DNA from: Ornithinibacillus salinisoli
Lineage (GTDB): Bacteria; Bacillota; Bacilli; Bacillales; Amphibacillaceae
Direction: 5' to 3' (one strand)
DNA length: 64,000 nt
Assembly (NCBI RefSeq): GCF_042682545.1
Contig: NZ_JBHUHQ010000015.1
The translations under genes were made by a program, and so were the position numbers. Positions 8,097 through 15,963 of the stretch are shown piece by piece. The notes beneath the pieces were generated by a model that worked only from the letters and a program-made list of their open reading frames with translations, ran no database searches and had not been told where the DNA came from. Each line of letters opens with the position of its first letter. The stretch's first letter is position 1.

Positions 8097-8429
8097 ATGA
8101 AAAAGAAATGGCTAATAAAGTTTGGTACACCGATTCTAGCTCTATCGTTGGTCACTGCCTGTGGAACTGATGAAGACGAGGATCCGGTAGAAGATGATGT
8201 AATCGAAGATCCCGTTGAAGAAGATGATGCACCATTGAATCAAGATGATGATGGTGCTGGTATGGATGATCAGGATCAAAATAATGGTGAGATGAACGAA
8301 AACGGCGGCAATGGTAATGGTGAAAACGGTGGCGCCGGCGACGATTTAGGCGAAGATAATGGTCTTGATGAGAATAACACAGACGAAGGCATGAACACGG
8401 AAGATAAAAATAATAACGATGAAGAGTAG
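8097..8429 (+). CDS. Acidic low-complexity lipoprotein
   Basis: The 110-residue protein has a signal peptide with a lipobox ending in LVTAC (Cys22), so the mature form should be lipid-anchored on the outer face of the membrane. The rest is almost only Asp, Glu, Asn and Gly with no fold that I recognise. AAAGGAGGAAATTTTC precedes ATG 8097. Extreme acidity fits a salt-tolerant host. It is a single gene with a hairpin at 8447-8470. The function is unknown. Confidence 0.75.
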   Translation: MKKKWLIKFGTPILALSLVTACGTDEDEDPVEDDVIEDPVEEDDAPLNQDDDGAGMDDQDQNNGEMNENGGNGNGENGGAGDDLGEDNGLDENNTDEGMNTEDKNNNDEE

Positions 8430-8446
8430 TCGTGTTGCCTAATACA

Positions 8447-8470
8447 ATCCCCTGTTTTTAAACAGGGGAT
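8447..8470. terminator. Bidirectional hairpin between convergent genes
   Basis: ATCCCCTGTTT (8447-8457) pairs perfectly with AAACAGGGGAT (8460-8470). It lies between the stops of the lipoprotein gene and the minus-strand yjfB-like gene. T-runs are short on both sides. Confidence 0.7.
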
Positions 8471-8481
8471 GTATTTTGTGA

Positions 8482-8670
8482 TTACACTTGGAGATCGACT
8501 TGATTTCCAAGTGATGGGTGTGGAGCACCACTGACAGTTTGTTGAAGCATTTCGGTCAATTGTGTACCTTGTTGCTCCATTACATTCATGACATTATCCA
8601 TAACGGCTAAACTTGCATCCGAACGAACTTGTGCCTGATTCATAGCAACAGACATTGCTGCAATATCCAT
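8482..8670 (-). CDS. YjfB-family putative motility protein
   Basis: The 62-residue protein starts MDIAAMSVAMNQAQVRSDAS and ends in PHPSLGNQVDLQV, the pattern of the YjfB family, which is linked to motility by co-regulation and not by mechanism. It is largely one amphipathic helix (AVMDNVMNVMEQQGTQLTEML) with no signal peptide. The start ATG at 8670-8668 follows GGAGGGAA on the minus strand. It is single and convergent with the lipoprotein gene. Confidence 0.75.
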   Translation of the reverse strand: MDIAAMSVAMNQAQVRSDASLAVMDNVMNVMEQQGTQLTEMLQQTVSGAPHPSLGNQVDLQV

Positions 8671-8822
8671 GTAATTCCCTCCAATAATACCATGCTTATA
8701 AATAGTGTATCACACTCCAAACTACAACTACACGTGTTTTCCGTATTTCCCAACCTTACAAATTCATATATAAATCAAATTTGACCTAGCAGTCATGTTA
8801 CAAAATGTTCACATTATTTCAC

Positions 8823-8852
8823 TTGGTAATTTTTAATAATTGTATGTATAAT
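8823..8852 (+). promoter_or_regulatory. Sigma-A-type promoter of the tetR-RND operon
   Basis: TTGGTA (8823-8828), 18-bp spacer, perfect TATAAT (8847-8852). A second TATAAT at 8881-8886 has only a weak -35. Either start would place the palindrome 8893-8910 in the early transcribed region. Confidence 0.5.
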
Positions 8853-8892
8853 AAGTACTGTGAATTTTTTATTAAATTTGTATAATCAATAA

Positions 8893-8910
8893 TGACTGAC
8901 TAGTCAGTCA
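8893..8910. promoter_or_regulatory. TetR-type operator, perfect palindrome
   Basis: TGACTGACTAGTCAGTCA is an exact 18-bp palindrome 20 bases upstream of the tetR GTG start and just after the -10 at 8881-8886. Operators of this wording are typical of TetR/AcrR autorepressors in Bacillaceae. It should let the repressor control itself and the efflux genes behind it. Confidence 0.75.
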
Positions 8911-8930
8911 TGCTGGAAAGAGGTGACCAT

Positions 8931-9797
8931 GTGAATGCGAAAAAGGTGAAATTGATTGAAATAGGGATCTCCTTGTTTGCTGAAAAAGGGTATCACGCAA
9001 CATCCATTCAAGAAATAGCAAACAAAGCAGGAATTTCAAAAGGTGCCTTTTACTTATATTTTCAATCAAAGGACGACTTTGTCACAACATCCTTCCAATA
9101 TTTTCATCAACAAATCTCGGAACAATTGGAAAAGATAAAACAAAAAAACCTAGTAGCAAGAGTTAGTTTAGCCGAACAAATTACTACCTTAACAGAGTTT
9201 ATATATTCGCATAAAAGCTTTATTACAATGCATATAAGAGAAGACGTATCAATTAATGGAAAAACAAATGAAATAATAAAAAAGATAAAAACAGAACATT
9301 TCATATGGTTGAAGGAAAAAATTTATGCTGTTTATGGTGACAAAATAAACCCAATATTACTTGATTGTATTATTCAGTTGGATGGACTAATTCATGGATA
9401 TTTTAAATGGATATTAATGGATGATATTACCATTGATCGTTCAGCTGTTGGAGATTATATCGTTAGAAGAATGGATGCTCTTGTGGGATCGATGATCGCG
9501 AATAAAGAAGAGTCACTCGCAATGATGGAAAATTTTCAAATGGAGATAAATAGTCAACAAGTAGAACTCACCGAAATTATTAATGAATTACGGGAGAAAA
9601 TAAGTGTATTACCATTAGAACAAACGAAGCTTATGGAATTACATGAAGTGTTGAAGGAGATCGAGTCTGAGGTAGAAAAAGATGCACCGAAAAAAATCAT
9701 CATGCAAGGCCTCTTAGCACATCTCCAACGATATCCAATTTTGCACGAAAAATGTGAACTTATTGCATCCTATTTTCGTATGGAACTATTAGATTAA
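8931..9797 (+). CDS. TetR/AcrR-family transcriptional repressor of the RND operon
   Basis: Residues 8-53 form a TetR DNA-binding domain (LIEIGISLFAEKGYHATSIQ, then IANKAGISKGAFYLYFQSKDDF). The ligand/dimer part runs to about residue 190, and an unusually long tail with heptad-like helices (ENFQMEINSQQVELTEIINE) makes the protein about 288 residues, longer than most TetRs. I chose GTG at 8931 and not the upstream ATG at 8910 because AAAGAGGTGACC lies just before it and the ATG would overlap the operator. It is the first gene of an operon with the MFP and RND genes, like YerO-YerP (SwrC) of B. subtilis. Confidence 0.88.
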   Translation: MNAKKVKLIEIGISLFAEKGYHATSIQEIANKAGISKGAFYLYFQSKDDFVTTSFQYFHQQISEQLEKIKQKNLVARVSLAEQITTLTEFIYSHKSFITMHIREDVSINGKTNEIIKKIKTEHFIWLKEKIYAVYGDKINPILLDCIIQLDGLIHGYFKWILMDDITIDRSAVGDYIVRRMDALVGSMIANKEESLAMMENFQMEINSQQVELTEIINELREKISVLPLEQTKLMELHEVLKEIESEVEKDAPKKIIMQGLLAHLQRYPILHEKCELIASYFRMELLD

Positions 9798-9815
9798 AAT
9801 AAAGGAGTTTGGAAC

Positions 9816-10676
9816 ATGAAAAAGATAATGATAATGGCAGCATTATTACTTATATTTATTCTTGCTGCTTGTACGGAAGAGGACGAATCGAATGAAGATG
9901 CGGAAGATAGAATAGCATCAGTAGAAGTTGCCGAAGTTACAGAAGGAGATCTGGTCGTGGAAAGAGCAATATTTGGTCGAACTTCACCAAATAAAATGAC
10001 TCCAATCATGTTACAAAACCCTGGTGAAGTTGATGTGTTGGAAGTTGAAGAAGGCGATATGGTGGAAGAAGATGATGTGATTGCGACAATTGCAACGGTA
10101 GCAGGTAATCAAAATATCTATGCATCTGCCGCTGGAAAAATTGTCAATCTAGGTGTTGAAGAAGGTTCAATGGTAGATAACTCAGAACCATTTGCAATGA
10201 TAGCAGACATGGAAGTGATGGAATTACAATTTAGCGTAACAGCCGATATGATGGCAAAGATCAAGAAAGAAGATGTTTTTACGGCCATTGTTAATGGGAA
10301 AGAGTATGAAGCAGAAATTATGACTGTCGGCCAAATGCCAAATGATAATGGTCTTTATGATGTAGAAGCAACAGTTGACAATGAGGATGGAGAAATTGTA
10401 ACAGGTGTTATTGCAACAATGAATATCCCTGTCTCACGTGTGAAAAATACGATTTTAATTCCAACAGCAGCTATTGTGGAAGAAAGTGATGAAACGTTTG
10501 TATATATCATAAACGATCAAGAAGCAGTAAAAACAAACATAACAATTCAGGAAACACAATCAGATGTAGCTGCTGTCGAGGCAGAGATATCTGAAGGAGA
10601 TCAAATTGTCGTGAATGGTCAACTATTATTAAGTGATGGAACGAAGGTAGAGATCGTTGAAGAAAGTGGGGAATAA
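9816..10676 (+). CDS. RND efflux periplasmic-adaptor (MFP/HlyD-type) lipoprotein
   Basis: The 286-residue protein has a lipoprotein signal (FILAAC, Cys19), then a split biotinyl-lipoyl-like domain (NPGEVDVLEVEEGDMVEEDD and YASAAGKIVNLGVEEGSMVD) and beta-barrel segments (ELQFSVTADMMAKIKKEDVF; IPVSRVKNTILIPTAAIVEE). It lacks the long coiled-coil hairpin of Gram-negative adaptors, as expected where there is no outer membrane. It lies between tetR and the RND pump, 18 and 3 bases from them, and should assist the pump on the outer face of the membrane. Confidence 0.88.
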   Translation: MKKIMIMAALLLIFILAACTEEDESNEDAEDRIASVEVAEVTEGDLVVERAIFGRTSPNKMTPIMLQNPGEVDVLEVEEGDMVEEDDVIATIATVAGNQNIYASAAGKIVNLGVEEGSMVDNSEPFAMIADMEVMELQFSVTADMMAKIKKEDVFTAIVNGKEYEAEIMTVGQMPNDNGLYDVEATVDNEDGEIVTGVIATMNIPVSRVKNTILIPTAAIVEESDETFVYIINDQEAVKTNITIQETQSDVAAVEAEISEGDQIVVNGQLLLSDGTKVEIVEESGE

Positions 10677-10679
10677 GCA

Positions 10680-13600
10680 ATGAAGCTAGTAAATACATCT
10701 GTCAAACGACCTGTTGGTGTCATCATGATCGTACTAGCTATTATTGCACTCGGTGTTATCTCGCTCCGCAGTTTGGCTGTAGATCTTTTTCCGAAAATAG
10801 ACCTGCCAATTGCAGTAATAGCAACATCTTATGATGATGCAGCCCCACAGGAAGTTGAGAATTTAATCAGCCGACCGATCGAGAATGCGATTAGTTCCGT
10901 AGAAGGTGTTGATACGATACAATCACAATCACAGTCAGGTTCATCACTGGTTGTTATGATGTTTAATAATGGCGTAGATTTGGATCAAGCATTGCTCGAT
11001 GTTAGGGAACGTGTCGATCAGGTGAAAGGATTTTTACCACAAAATGCTGCCGAACCCAACATTATGCGCTTTAACCCAGAACAAATGCCTGTTATGTGGG
11101 TCAGTATAACTGGGAAAGATGCATCAGCATTAACACAAATTGCGGAAGATCAAGTTGTTCCATATTTTGAGCGTCAAGGCGGTGTTGCGTCCGTAACTGT
11201 TGAAGGTGCTAAAACAAGAGAAATTCAATTAATTCTTGATGAAGCAAAAATGCAACAGTATGGCTTAAATCCACAAGCGATTACACAAGCATTAAATAGC
11301 CAAAATCAGTCATCATCTGTCGGTACAGTCGAACGAGGAGACAAGGACTTACAACTTCGCGTTACGGGTACATTTGACTCCATCGATGATATTGGTAAAA
11401 CAATAATTCAAACACAGAATGGGGCAACCATTCATGTGGAAGATGTAGTAGAAGTACATGACACCTATAAAGAATCGAATGGATTGACCCTAGTCAATGG
11501 CAGTGAATCAATTGTATTATCCATCATGAAAAAAACGGATGGAAATACGGTTGATGTTGCGTCAAATATTAAGGATGCTATGTCGGAGTTAAATGGTCAA
11601 TTATCAGAGGATGTTGATCTAGGTGTTGTCATTGATACGTCCGAATTTATTGAAATGTCGATTGACTCGGTTGTGAAGAATATCCTACTTGGGGGCATTA
11701 TGTCCTTAATTATCTTGCTGTTATTCCTAAAAAGCATCCGGGCAACAATTGTCATTGGAGCATCAATCCCTATTGCGATCATATCAACATTTACCTTAAT
11801 GTACTTTACTGGTGAGACGCTAAATATTCTCACACTAGGTGGATTGGCATTAGGACTTGGAATGATGGTGGATAGTTCGATTGTTATTTTAGAAAATATT
11901 TATTCCTATAGGCAGCGTGGCTATAGCTTGAAGGAATCTGCGATTAAAGGTGCCTCTGAGTTAACGCCAGCAGTTATTGCATCGACGACAACAACATTAG
12001 TCGTATTTTTACCGATTGTATTTGTGCAAGGAATTGCATCAGACTTATTTACGCCATTAGCATTAGCAGTTGCATTTTCCTTAATCGCATCCCTTGTTGT
12101 TGCCTTAACATTGGTACCCATGTTGTCTTCCAAATTGCTATCAAAAGCAATGGAAAACCATGGACGGCGTTATTGGTTCAATAATTTATTAGAGCGTATA
12201 GGAAGCGGCTATGCAAGAATTCTAAAGTGGACTTTAAAGCATCGAAAAACAACCGTTGCTGCAACCATTATTACTATCGTAGGAAGCTTGGCATTAACTC
12301 CGCTGATCGGAGCAGAATTTATGCCAGAAGCAGATCAGGGGCAAATGGAAATATCGGTTGAAACTGCTACGGGAACTTCATTAAGCCATACGGAAGATAT
12401 TGTGGAAAAAGTGAATGATCGATTAACAGATTATGAAGATTATATTGAAACCAATTATGTAAGTGTAGGTAGTAGCGGGGCAATGGGTCCTATGGGGGGT
12501 GGCGGTGGAAACCAAGCTTCCTATATGATACAACTCATCCCAGCTAGTGACCGGGATAAAACAACAACAGATATTGTGCAGGAGATCGATCAGAGGTTAC
12601 AAGGTATACCTGGAGCAGAAATAACTGTAAGTGCATCCGATGCAGGCATGGGCATGGGAGATCCTATTCAAATCCAATTGAATGGTCCGGAGCACGAGGT
12701 ATTAAGTGACTTAGCTGAGGAAGTTGTTTCTGAAATACAAGCGGTGAATGGTGTGTATAATCCTACTACAGCGGCATCAGAAGGTGTGCCGCAAATGAAC
12801 ATTGAAATAAATAATGAAAAAGCGGCTATGTACGGATTAACTCAAGATCAGATATTGGGACAAATTAGCCTCCAATTTACGGGGCAACTAGCAACTCAAT
12901 ATCGTGAGGAAGGACATGAAATGGATGTCACACTTCTATATCCCGAAGATCAGCGTAGTACTATCAGCGATTTACAGGATTTGAAAGTGACAACACCAAC
13001 TGGAGCAGTGATACCTTTAGAAGAGGTTTCTGATTTTCAGGAAATGCAAGGACCTGTTTCGTTATTACGACAAAATCAACAACCACAAATGAATATAACG
13101 AGTGATGTTGTGGATCGTGACTTAGCAAGTGTCGTATCAGATATAGAAGATAGATTAGCGAGTATGTCTATTCCTGAAAATTACTCTTACTCGTTAGGTG
13201 GGCAAGCGGAAGACATGACGGAATCATTTACTGATTTAGCGCTAGCCCTTGTCTTCTCCATTTTTTTAGTGTATGCGGTAATGGCAATTCAATTTGAGAA
13301 CTTCCTATTCCCGTTTATTATTATGTTCTCTCTTCCAGCAACTGTTGTTGGTGTTATGGGTGGATTGTTTGTTACTGGATTACCGTTAAGTATCCCAGGT
13401 TTTATCGGAATCATTATGCTCGCCGGAATAGTTGTGAACAACTCGATCGTACTTGTTGATTACATCAATATTTTACGGAGGAGAGGTATGGACCGATTTG
13501 AGGCAATTATTGAAGCCGGAAAGAGCAGATTACGTCCTATCCTTATGACGACATTAACAACGATCCTAGCGATGATACCGCTAGGTCTTGCGTTAGGAGA

Positions 13601-13751
13601 AGGTGCGGAAATGCAGCAACCATTAGCTGTTACGATTATCTTTGGTTTAAGTGTTTCAAGTATATTTACACTGGTATTGATTCCGGTCGTATATACCTTG
13701 TTCGATGATCTAACAGGTAAAATTGTCCGACGAAAGAAAAAAGAAGCATAA
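10680..13751 (+). CDS. RND-family efflux transporter (AcrB/SwrC-like)
   Basis: The 1023-residue proton-driven exporter has TM1 near residues 10-30, a large outer loop (DDAAPQEVENLISRPIENAI; QSQSQSGSSLVVMMFNNGVD), TM2-6 with the RND signature LGGLALGLGMMVDSSIVILENI, a second outer loop with a Gly-rich stretch (GPMGGGGG near 605), and TM8-12 with IMLAGIVVNNSIVLVDYI. It resembles SwrC/YerP, the Bacillus RND pump for surfactin and other amphipathic compounds. The substrate here is unknown. It starts three bases after the adaptor stop and ends at a terminator (13762-13786). Confidence 0.93.
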   Translation: MKLVNTSVKRPVGVIMIVLAIIALGVISLRSLAVDLFPKIDLPIAVIATSYDDAAPQEVENLISRPIENAISSVEGVDTIQSQSQSGSSLVVMMFNNGVDLDQALLDVRERVDQVKGFLPQNAAEPNIMRFNPEQMPVMWVSITGKDASALTQIAEDQVVPYFERQGGVASVTVEGAKTREIQLILDEAKMQQYGLNPQAITQALNSQNQSSSVGTVERGDKDLQLRVTGTFDSIDDIGKTIIQTQNGATIHVEDVVEVHDTYKESNGLTLVNGSESIVLSIMKKTDGNTVDVASNIKDAMSELNGQLSEDVDLGVVIDTSEFIEMSIDSVVKNILLGGIMSLIILLLFLKSIRATIVIGASIPIAIISTFTLMYFTGETLNILTLGGLALGLGMMVDSSIVILENIYSYRQRGYSLKESAIKGASELTPAVIASTTTTLVVFLPIVFVQGIASDLFTPLALAVAFSLIASLVVALTLVPMLSSKLLSKAMENHGRRYWFNNLLERIGSGYARILKWTLKHRKTTVAATIITIVGSLALTPLIGAEFMPEADQGQMEISVETATGTSLSHTEDIVEKVNDRLTDYEDYIETNYVSVGSSGAMGPMGGGGGNQASYMIQLIPASDRDKTTTDIVQEIDQRLQGIPGAEITVSASDAGMGMGDPIQIQLNGPEHEVLSDLAEEVVSEIQAVNGVYNPTTAASEGVPQMNIEINNEKAAMYGLTQDQILGQISLQFTGQLATQYREEGHEMDVTLLYPEDQRSTISDLQDLKVTTPTGAVIPLEEVSDFQEMQGPVSLLRQNQQPQMNITSDVVDRDLASVVSDIEDRLASMSIPENYSYSLGGQAEDMTESFTDLALALVFSIFLVYAVMAIQFENFLFPFIIMFSLPATVVGVMGGLFVTGLPLSIPGFIGIIMLAGIVVNNSIVLVDYINILRRRGMDRFEAIIEAGKSRLRPILMTTLTTILAMIPLGLALGEGAEMQQPLAVTIIFGLSVSSIFTLVLIPVVYTLFDDLTGKIVRRKKKEA

Positions 13752-13761
13752 TTTTTGTGGG

Positions 13762-13786
13762 AAAAGCTCCTTTGGGGGCTTTTTCT
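13762..13786 (+). terminator. Rho-independent terminator of the RND operon
   Basis: AAAAGCTCC (13762-13770) pairs with GGGGCTTTTT (13775-13784), T-rich tail. Confidence 0.8.
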
Positions 13787-14195
13787 TATGTGTGTGGTAA
13801 TGTGCTCTGATTGTGTTTTATCTTCATTTATTGGTTAGCTTATGGTTAGTGTAGTGGGATTTTTTGGTATAGTAATCAAGCGGACAATTGTTCTCTTATT
13901 TGTGACAGATTATGCTTTTGAGAGTCTAGGAGGACATCTGTTCCTTTATTAACTGAAAATACAGGTATTCTCGTCCTAATTGGTGCAATTAACGTACTTC
14001 ATGTCCACAAACACTTTCAAATGGATGTTATTTTATGAAATAACGTATCCCATGTCCGCACCTCCCTTAGGTTAGAAAAAATAATCGGAATAATATACTA
14101 ATACTACTAAAAAAAGCTATTTCCGTCCAAATCTCTATTCATTTACTATAAAATGGACGAAAAACATGTAATATAGTTGGATTTGGCTATTAATG
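13787..14195. other. Intergenic region upstream of the HU gene
   Basis: No gene is seen on either strand and no structured RNA was recognised. The region is AT-rich. It ends at the HU promoter (14196-14224). Confidence 0.4.
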
Positions 14196-14224
14196 TTTGC
14201 TAAATATTACCGATATAGTAAAAT
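14196..14224 (+). promoter_or_regulatory. Sigma-A promoter of the HU gene
   Basis: TTTGCT (14196-14201), 17-bp spacer, TAAAAT (14219-14224), about 36 bases upstream of the HU start codon. Confidence 0.6.
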
Positions 14225-14260
14225 AGAGATATAAATAAGAAATAGGAAAGGTTGATAGAA

Positions 14261-14533
14261 ATGAATAAAACAGAATTAGTAAATGCAGTAGCAGAGAAAA
14301 GTGAACTTTCAAAGAAGGATGCAACAAAAGCTGTAGACGCAGTATTTGAATCTATCTCTGACTCATTAAAAAGTGGAGACAAAGTACAATTAATCGGTTT
14401 CGGAAACTTTGAAGTACGTGACCGCGCAGCTCGTACTGGAAGAAATCCTCAAACTGGGGAAGAAATCCAAATTGCTGCTAGCAAAGTTCCTGCATTCAAG
14501 CCAGGAAAACAACTAAAAGAATTAGTGAAGTAA
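14261..14533 (+). CDS. hup: Nucleoid-associated protein HU (HBsu type)
   Basis: The 90-residue histone-like protein bends and compacts DNA as a homodimer. The start NKTELVNAVAEKSELSKKDA, the GFGNFEVRDRAARTGRNPQT beta-arm with its DNA-contacting Arg/Pro tip, and the C-terminus VPAFKPGKQLKELVK are canonical. I used ATG 14261, with AGGAAAGG nine bases upstream, because the frame-extended TTG at 14252 overlaps this ribosome site. It is monocistronic, with a strong terminator. Confidence 0.97.
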   Translation: MNKTELVNAVAEKSELSKKDATKAVDAVFESISDSLKSGDKVQLIGFGNFEVRDRAARTGRNPQTGEEIQIAASKVPAFKPGKQLKELVK

Positions 14534-14544
14534 GTATAATCATA

Positions 14545-14583
14545 AAAGGAGTTCTGTCCAATGAGGACAGAACTCCTTTTTTA
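14545..14583 (+). terminator. Strong rho-independent terminator after the HU gene
   Basis: AAAGGAGTTCTGTCC (14545-14559) pairs perfectly with 14565-14579 over a 5-nt loop; T-run to 14583. The A-rich left side may let it serve the convergent minus-strand gene too. Confidence 0.93.
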
Positions 14584-14585
14584 CG

Positions 14586-14810
14586 TTAACAACTTGCTTT
14601 AATTGTATAGTTCCCATGTCTAACAACTGTGTTTGGCATTTCATACCCTAATATCTTGGCAGCTTCCCTAGATATTTCAACTAATACACTATTATCCCTT
14701 ACAAGAAAAACTGTTCCTTCGCACAGATTATCTCTTCGATCAAAAAGAATTACATCTCCTATACCTGCTTTTTCCATTTCTGATGATAAACTATTTTCTT
14801 TATTCATCAT
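14586..14810 (-). CDS. DUF2187 (YkvS-like) small protein, second gene of the c-di-GMP-riboswitch unit
   Basis: The 74-residue protein has a core GIGDVILFDRRDNLCEGTVF followed by VRDNSVLVEISREAAKILGY and VVRHGNYTIK, the SH3-barrel-like pattern of the DUF2187/YkvS family. Its role is unknown. It starts 10 bases after the stop of the upstream minus-strand gene (14821-15069), so both are read from the same riboswitch-controlled promoter. It has a GGAGGC ribosome site on the minus strand. Confidence 0.75.
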   Translation of the reverse strand: MMNKENSLSSEMEKAGIGDVILFDRRDNLCEGTVFLVRDNSVLVEISREAAKILGYEMPNTVVRHGNYTIKASC

Positions 14811-14820
14811 TAGCCTCCTT

Positions 14821-15069
14821 TTAAGATAACGATATCTTTACTTGTCGAGCTGTTTTTTGACTGATGATTTTCTCATATGCAGTTGTAAGGTTTTGTAAAC
14901 AGTCTTTTCGGAATGAATCATCACATATATAATCATATGAAATTTCATTCTCTAATAATGAGTAAAATGATTTAATTTGATCTATTTCTGATAATTTTTT
15001 CGGTCGATTCTTAGCAGCTACTAATAGTTCTCTTTCGAAGTACTCGATTGTACCAAACAATACTGTCAA
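14821..15069 (-). CDS. Uncharacterised small protein, first gene behind the riboswitch
   Basis: I do not recognise the family. The product has about 82 residues, is charged and helical, has no signal peptide, and contains FFERELL-like and ENEISYDYICDDSFRKDCLQ segments with two cysteines near the middle. An ATG exists at 15081, but the ribosome site AAAGGTGG touches it directly; TTG at 15069 lies eight bases after the same site and is the better start. The gene follows a riboswitch (15195-15290) and its terminator (15133-15162), so its level should respond to c-di-GMP. That is the only clue to its role. Confidence 0.55.
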   Translation of the reverse strand: MTVLFGTIEYFERELLVAAKNRPKKLSEIDQIKSFYSLLENEISYDYICDDSFRKDCLQNLTTAYEKIISQKTARQVKISLS

Positions 15070-15132
15070 TAGAACATCCACCTTTCATATAGAAAAAAAT
15101 CTTATGTAAAAGGGGCATTCCCAAATCAGGTA

Positions 15133-15162
15133 TAAAAAAATCCACCTCTAAATATGGTGGAT
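15133..15162 (-). terminator. Riboswitch-controlled terminator
   Basis: On the minus strand ATCCACC (15162-15156) pairs with GGTGGAT (15146-15140) and is followed by seven T. It lies between the aptamer and the gene starting at 15069, the normal layout of a transcription-terminating riboswitch. Confidence 0.85.
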
Positions 15163-15194
15163 AAAGATGTCTTCAAGATTTGCAATACTTTTTT

Positions 15195-15290
15195 ACCCAA
15201 TCCCTGTGGCGGTCCGACGATCTTAGTCTGATGACCTTAGACTCGTAACTTTGCGTCCTTATTTTTCAATAAGTTTGCCTTTTACATATA
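15195..15290 (-). promoter_or_regulatory. Cyclic di-GMP-I (GEMM-I) riboswitch aptamer
   Basis: Read on the minus strand, the aptamer starts AAAGGCAAACTTATT, a GAAA tetraloop closing the hairpin CTTATT-GAAA-AATAAG, then GGACGCAAAGTTACGAGTCT, AAGG, a second hairpin with AGACT arms, AAGATCGTCGGACCGCC. GGCAAA, the GAAA loop, GACGCAAAG and the CTAAGG receptor are hallmarks of GEMM-I aptamers that bind c-di-GMP. A sigma-A promoter lies just upstream (15305-15333) and a terminator downstream (15133-15162). A cAMP-GMP-selective variant (GEMM-Ib) cannot be excluded by eye. The controlled genes are the unknown small protein and the DUF2187 protein. Confidence 0.75.
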
Positions 15291-15304
15291 TTAATGTTAT
15301 CTAA

Positions 15305-15333
15305 ATAATATAACTTTTGAACGATATTTTCAA
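15305..15333 (-). promoter_or_regulatory. Sigma-A promoter driving the riboswitch transcript
   Basis: On the minus strand, TTGAAA (15333-15328), 17-bp spacer, TATTAT (15310-15305). Transcription would start near 15298, just before the aptamer. Confidence 0.75.
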
Positions 15334-15353
15334 TATATTTCGTCACTTTTAGA

Positions 15354-15384
15354 CAAAATTACCTATTTATGGTAGGTAATTCGC
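15354..15384 (-). terminator. Possible terminator of the thrE-type genes
   Basis: AATTACCT (15357-15364) and AGGTAATT (15374-15381) form a hairpin, with a short T-run on the minus strand after it. It lies 55 bases past the stop of the minus-strand gene 15437-15883. Confidence 0.5.
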
Positions 15385-15436
15385 ACTAAATTATAGCGGA
15401 TAAAAAAGAATGAACTGGTGAAATAATTTATAAAAG

Positions 15437-15883
15437 TCAAGCACGCGATTTTTTAGTAACTAGTTTTCGAATGATTTGATTAGCAACCTCCGAGAACATT
15501 AAACCAATCGCTATACCTCCAGCTAGCAGCATAACTTTGGCAGAATATTGAATCGCATTGTAATAATCATTTTCCACGAAATTACGCATTGCTTCGTATG
15601 CAATTCCGCCTGGAACAAGAGGAATGATCCCAGAAACATTAAATACGATAATAGGTGTTTTATAAATCCGTGCTAATATATGACTGAAAACGGCTACTAA
15701 CATGGCACCGAAAACAGTTGCTGGAACAGCATCCATACCATTTTGTACGAGAACAAAATACAAAATCCAACCAGCCATACCAACAAATCCACATTGAATA
15801 AGAGCCCTTCGAGGAGCATTAAAAAGAACACCAAAACCAGCCGCAGCAATAAAACTAGTAACCAACTGCGCAACAATAACCAT
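15437..15883 (-). CDS. Threonine/serine exporter family protein, small subunit (YjjB/DUF3815-like)
   Basis: This is half of a split ThrE-type amino-acid exporter. The 148-residue protein has four or five membrane helices (VAQLVTSFIAAAGFGVLFNA; VGMAGWILYFVLVQ; ATVFGAMLVAVFSHILARIY; VMLLAGGIAIGLMFSEVANQ) and the conserved motif VFNVSGIIPLVPGGIAYEAM. In Corynebacterium ThrE both halves are one protein. Its partner is the minus-strand gene at 15964-16725, separated by 80 bases that carry a short palindromic repeat. Confidence 0.85.
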   Translation of the reverse strand: MVIVAQLVTSFIAAAGFGVLFNAPRRALIQCGFVGMAGWILYFVLVQNGMDAVPATVFGAMLVAVFSHILARIYKTPIIVFNVSGIIPLVPGGIAYEAMRNFVENDYYNAIQYSAKVMLLAGGIAIGLMFSEVANQIIRKLVTKKSRA

Positions 15884-15907
15884 AACCCAAAACTCCTAAC
15901 TTATAAA

Positions 15908-15945
15908 GTGCCTGTCACCGACAAAATTCGACAGGTGACAGGCAC
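15908..15945. repeat. Palindromic GTGCCTGTCACC element
   Basis: GTGCCTGTCACC (15908-15919) and its exact reverse complement GGTGACAGGCAC (15934-15945) flank a 14-base loop. A half copy occurs at 22271-22282. The element lies between the two exporter genes and may form a strong mRNA hairpin. Confidence 0.75.
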
Positions 15946-15963
15946 CGACATTTTTCGACATTA

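Noticed and set aside
8910..8931. ATG 8910 as the tetR start
   Set aside because: It lies at the end of the operator palindrome and has no ribosome site, while GTG 8931 has a good one.
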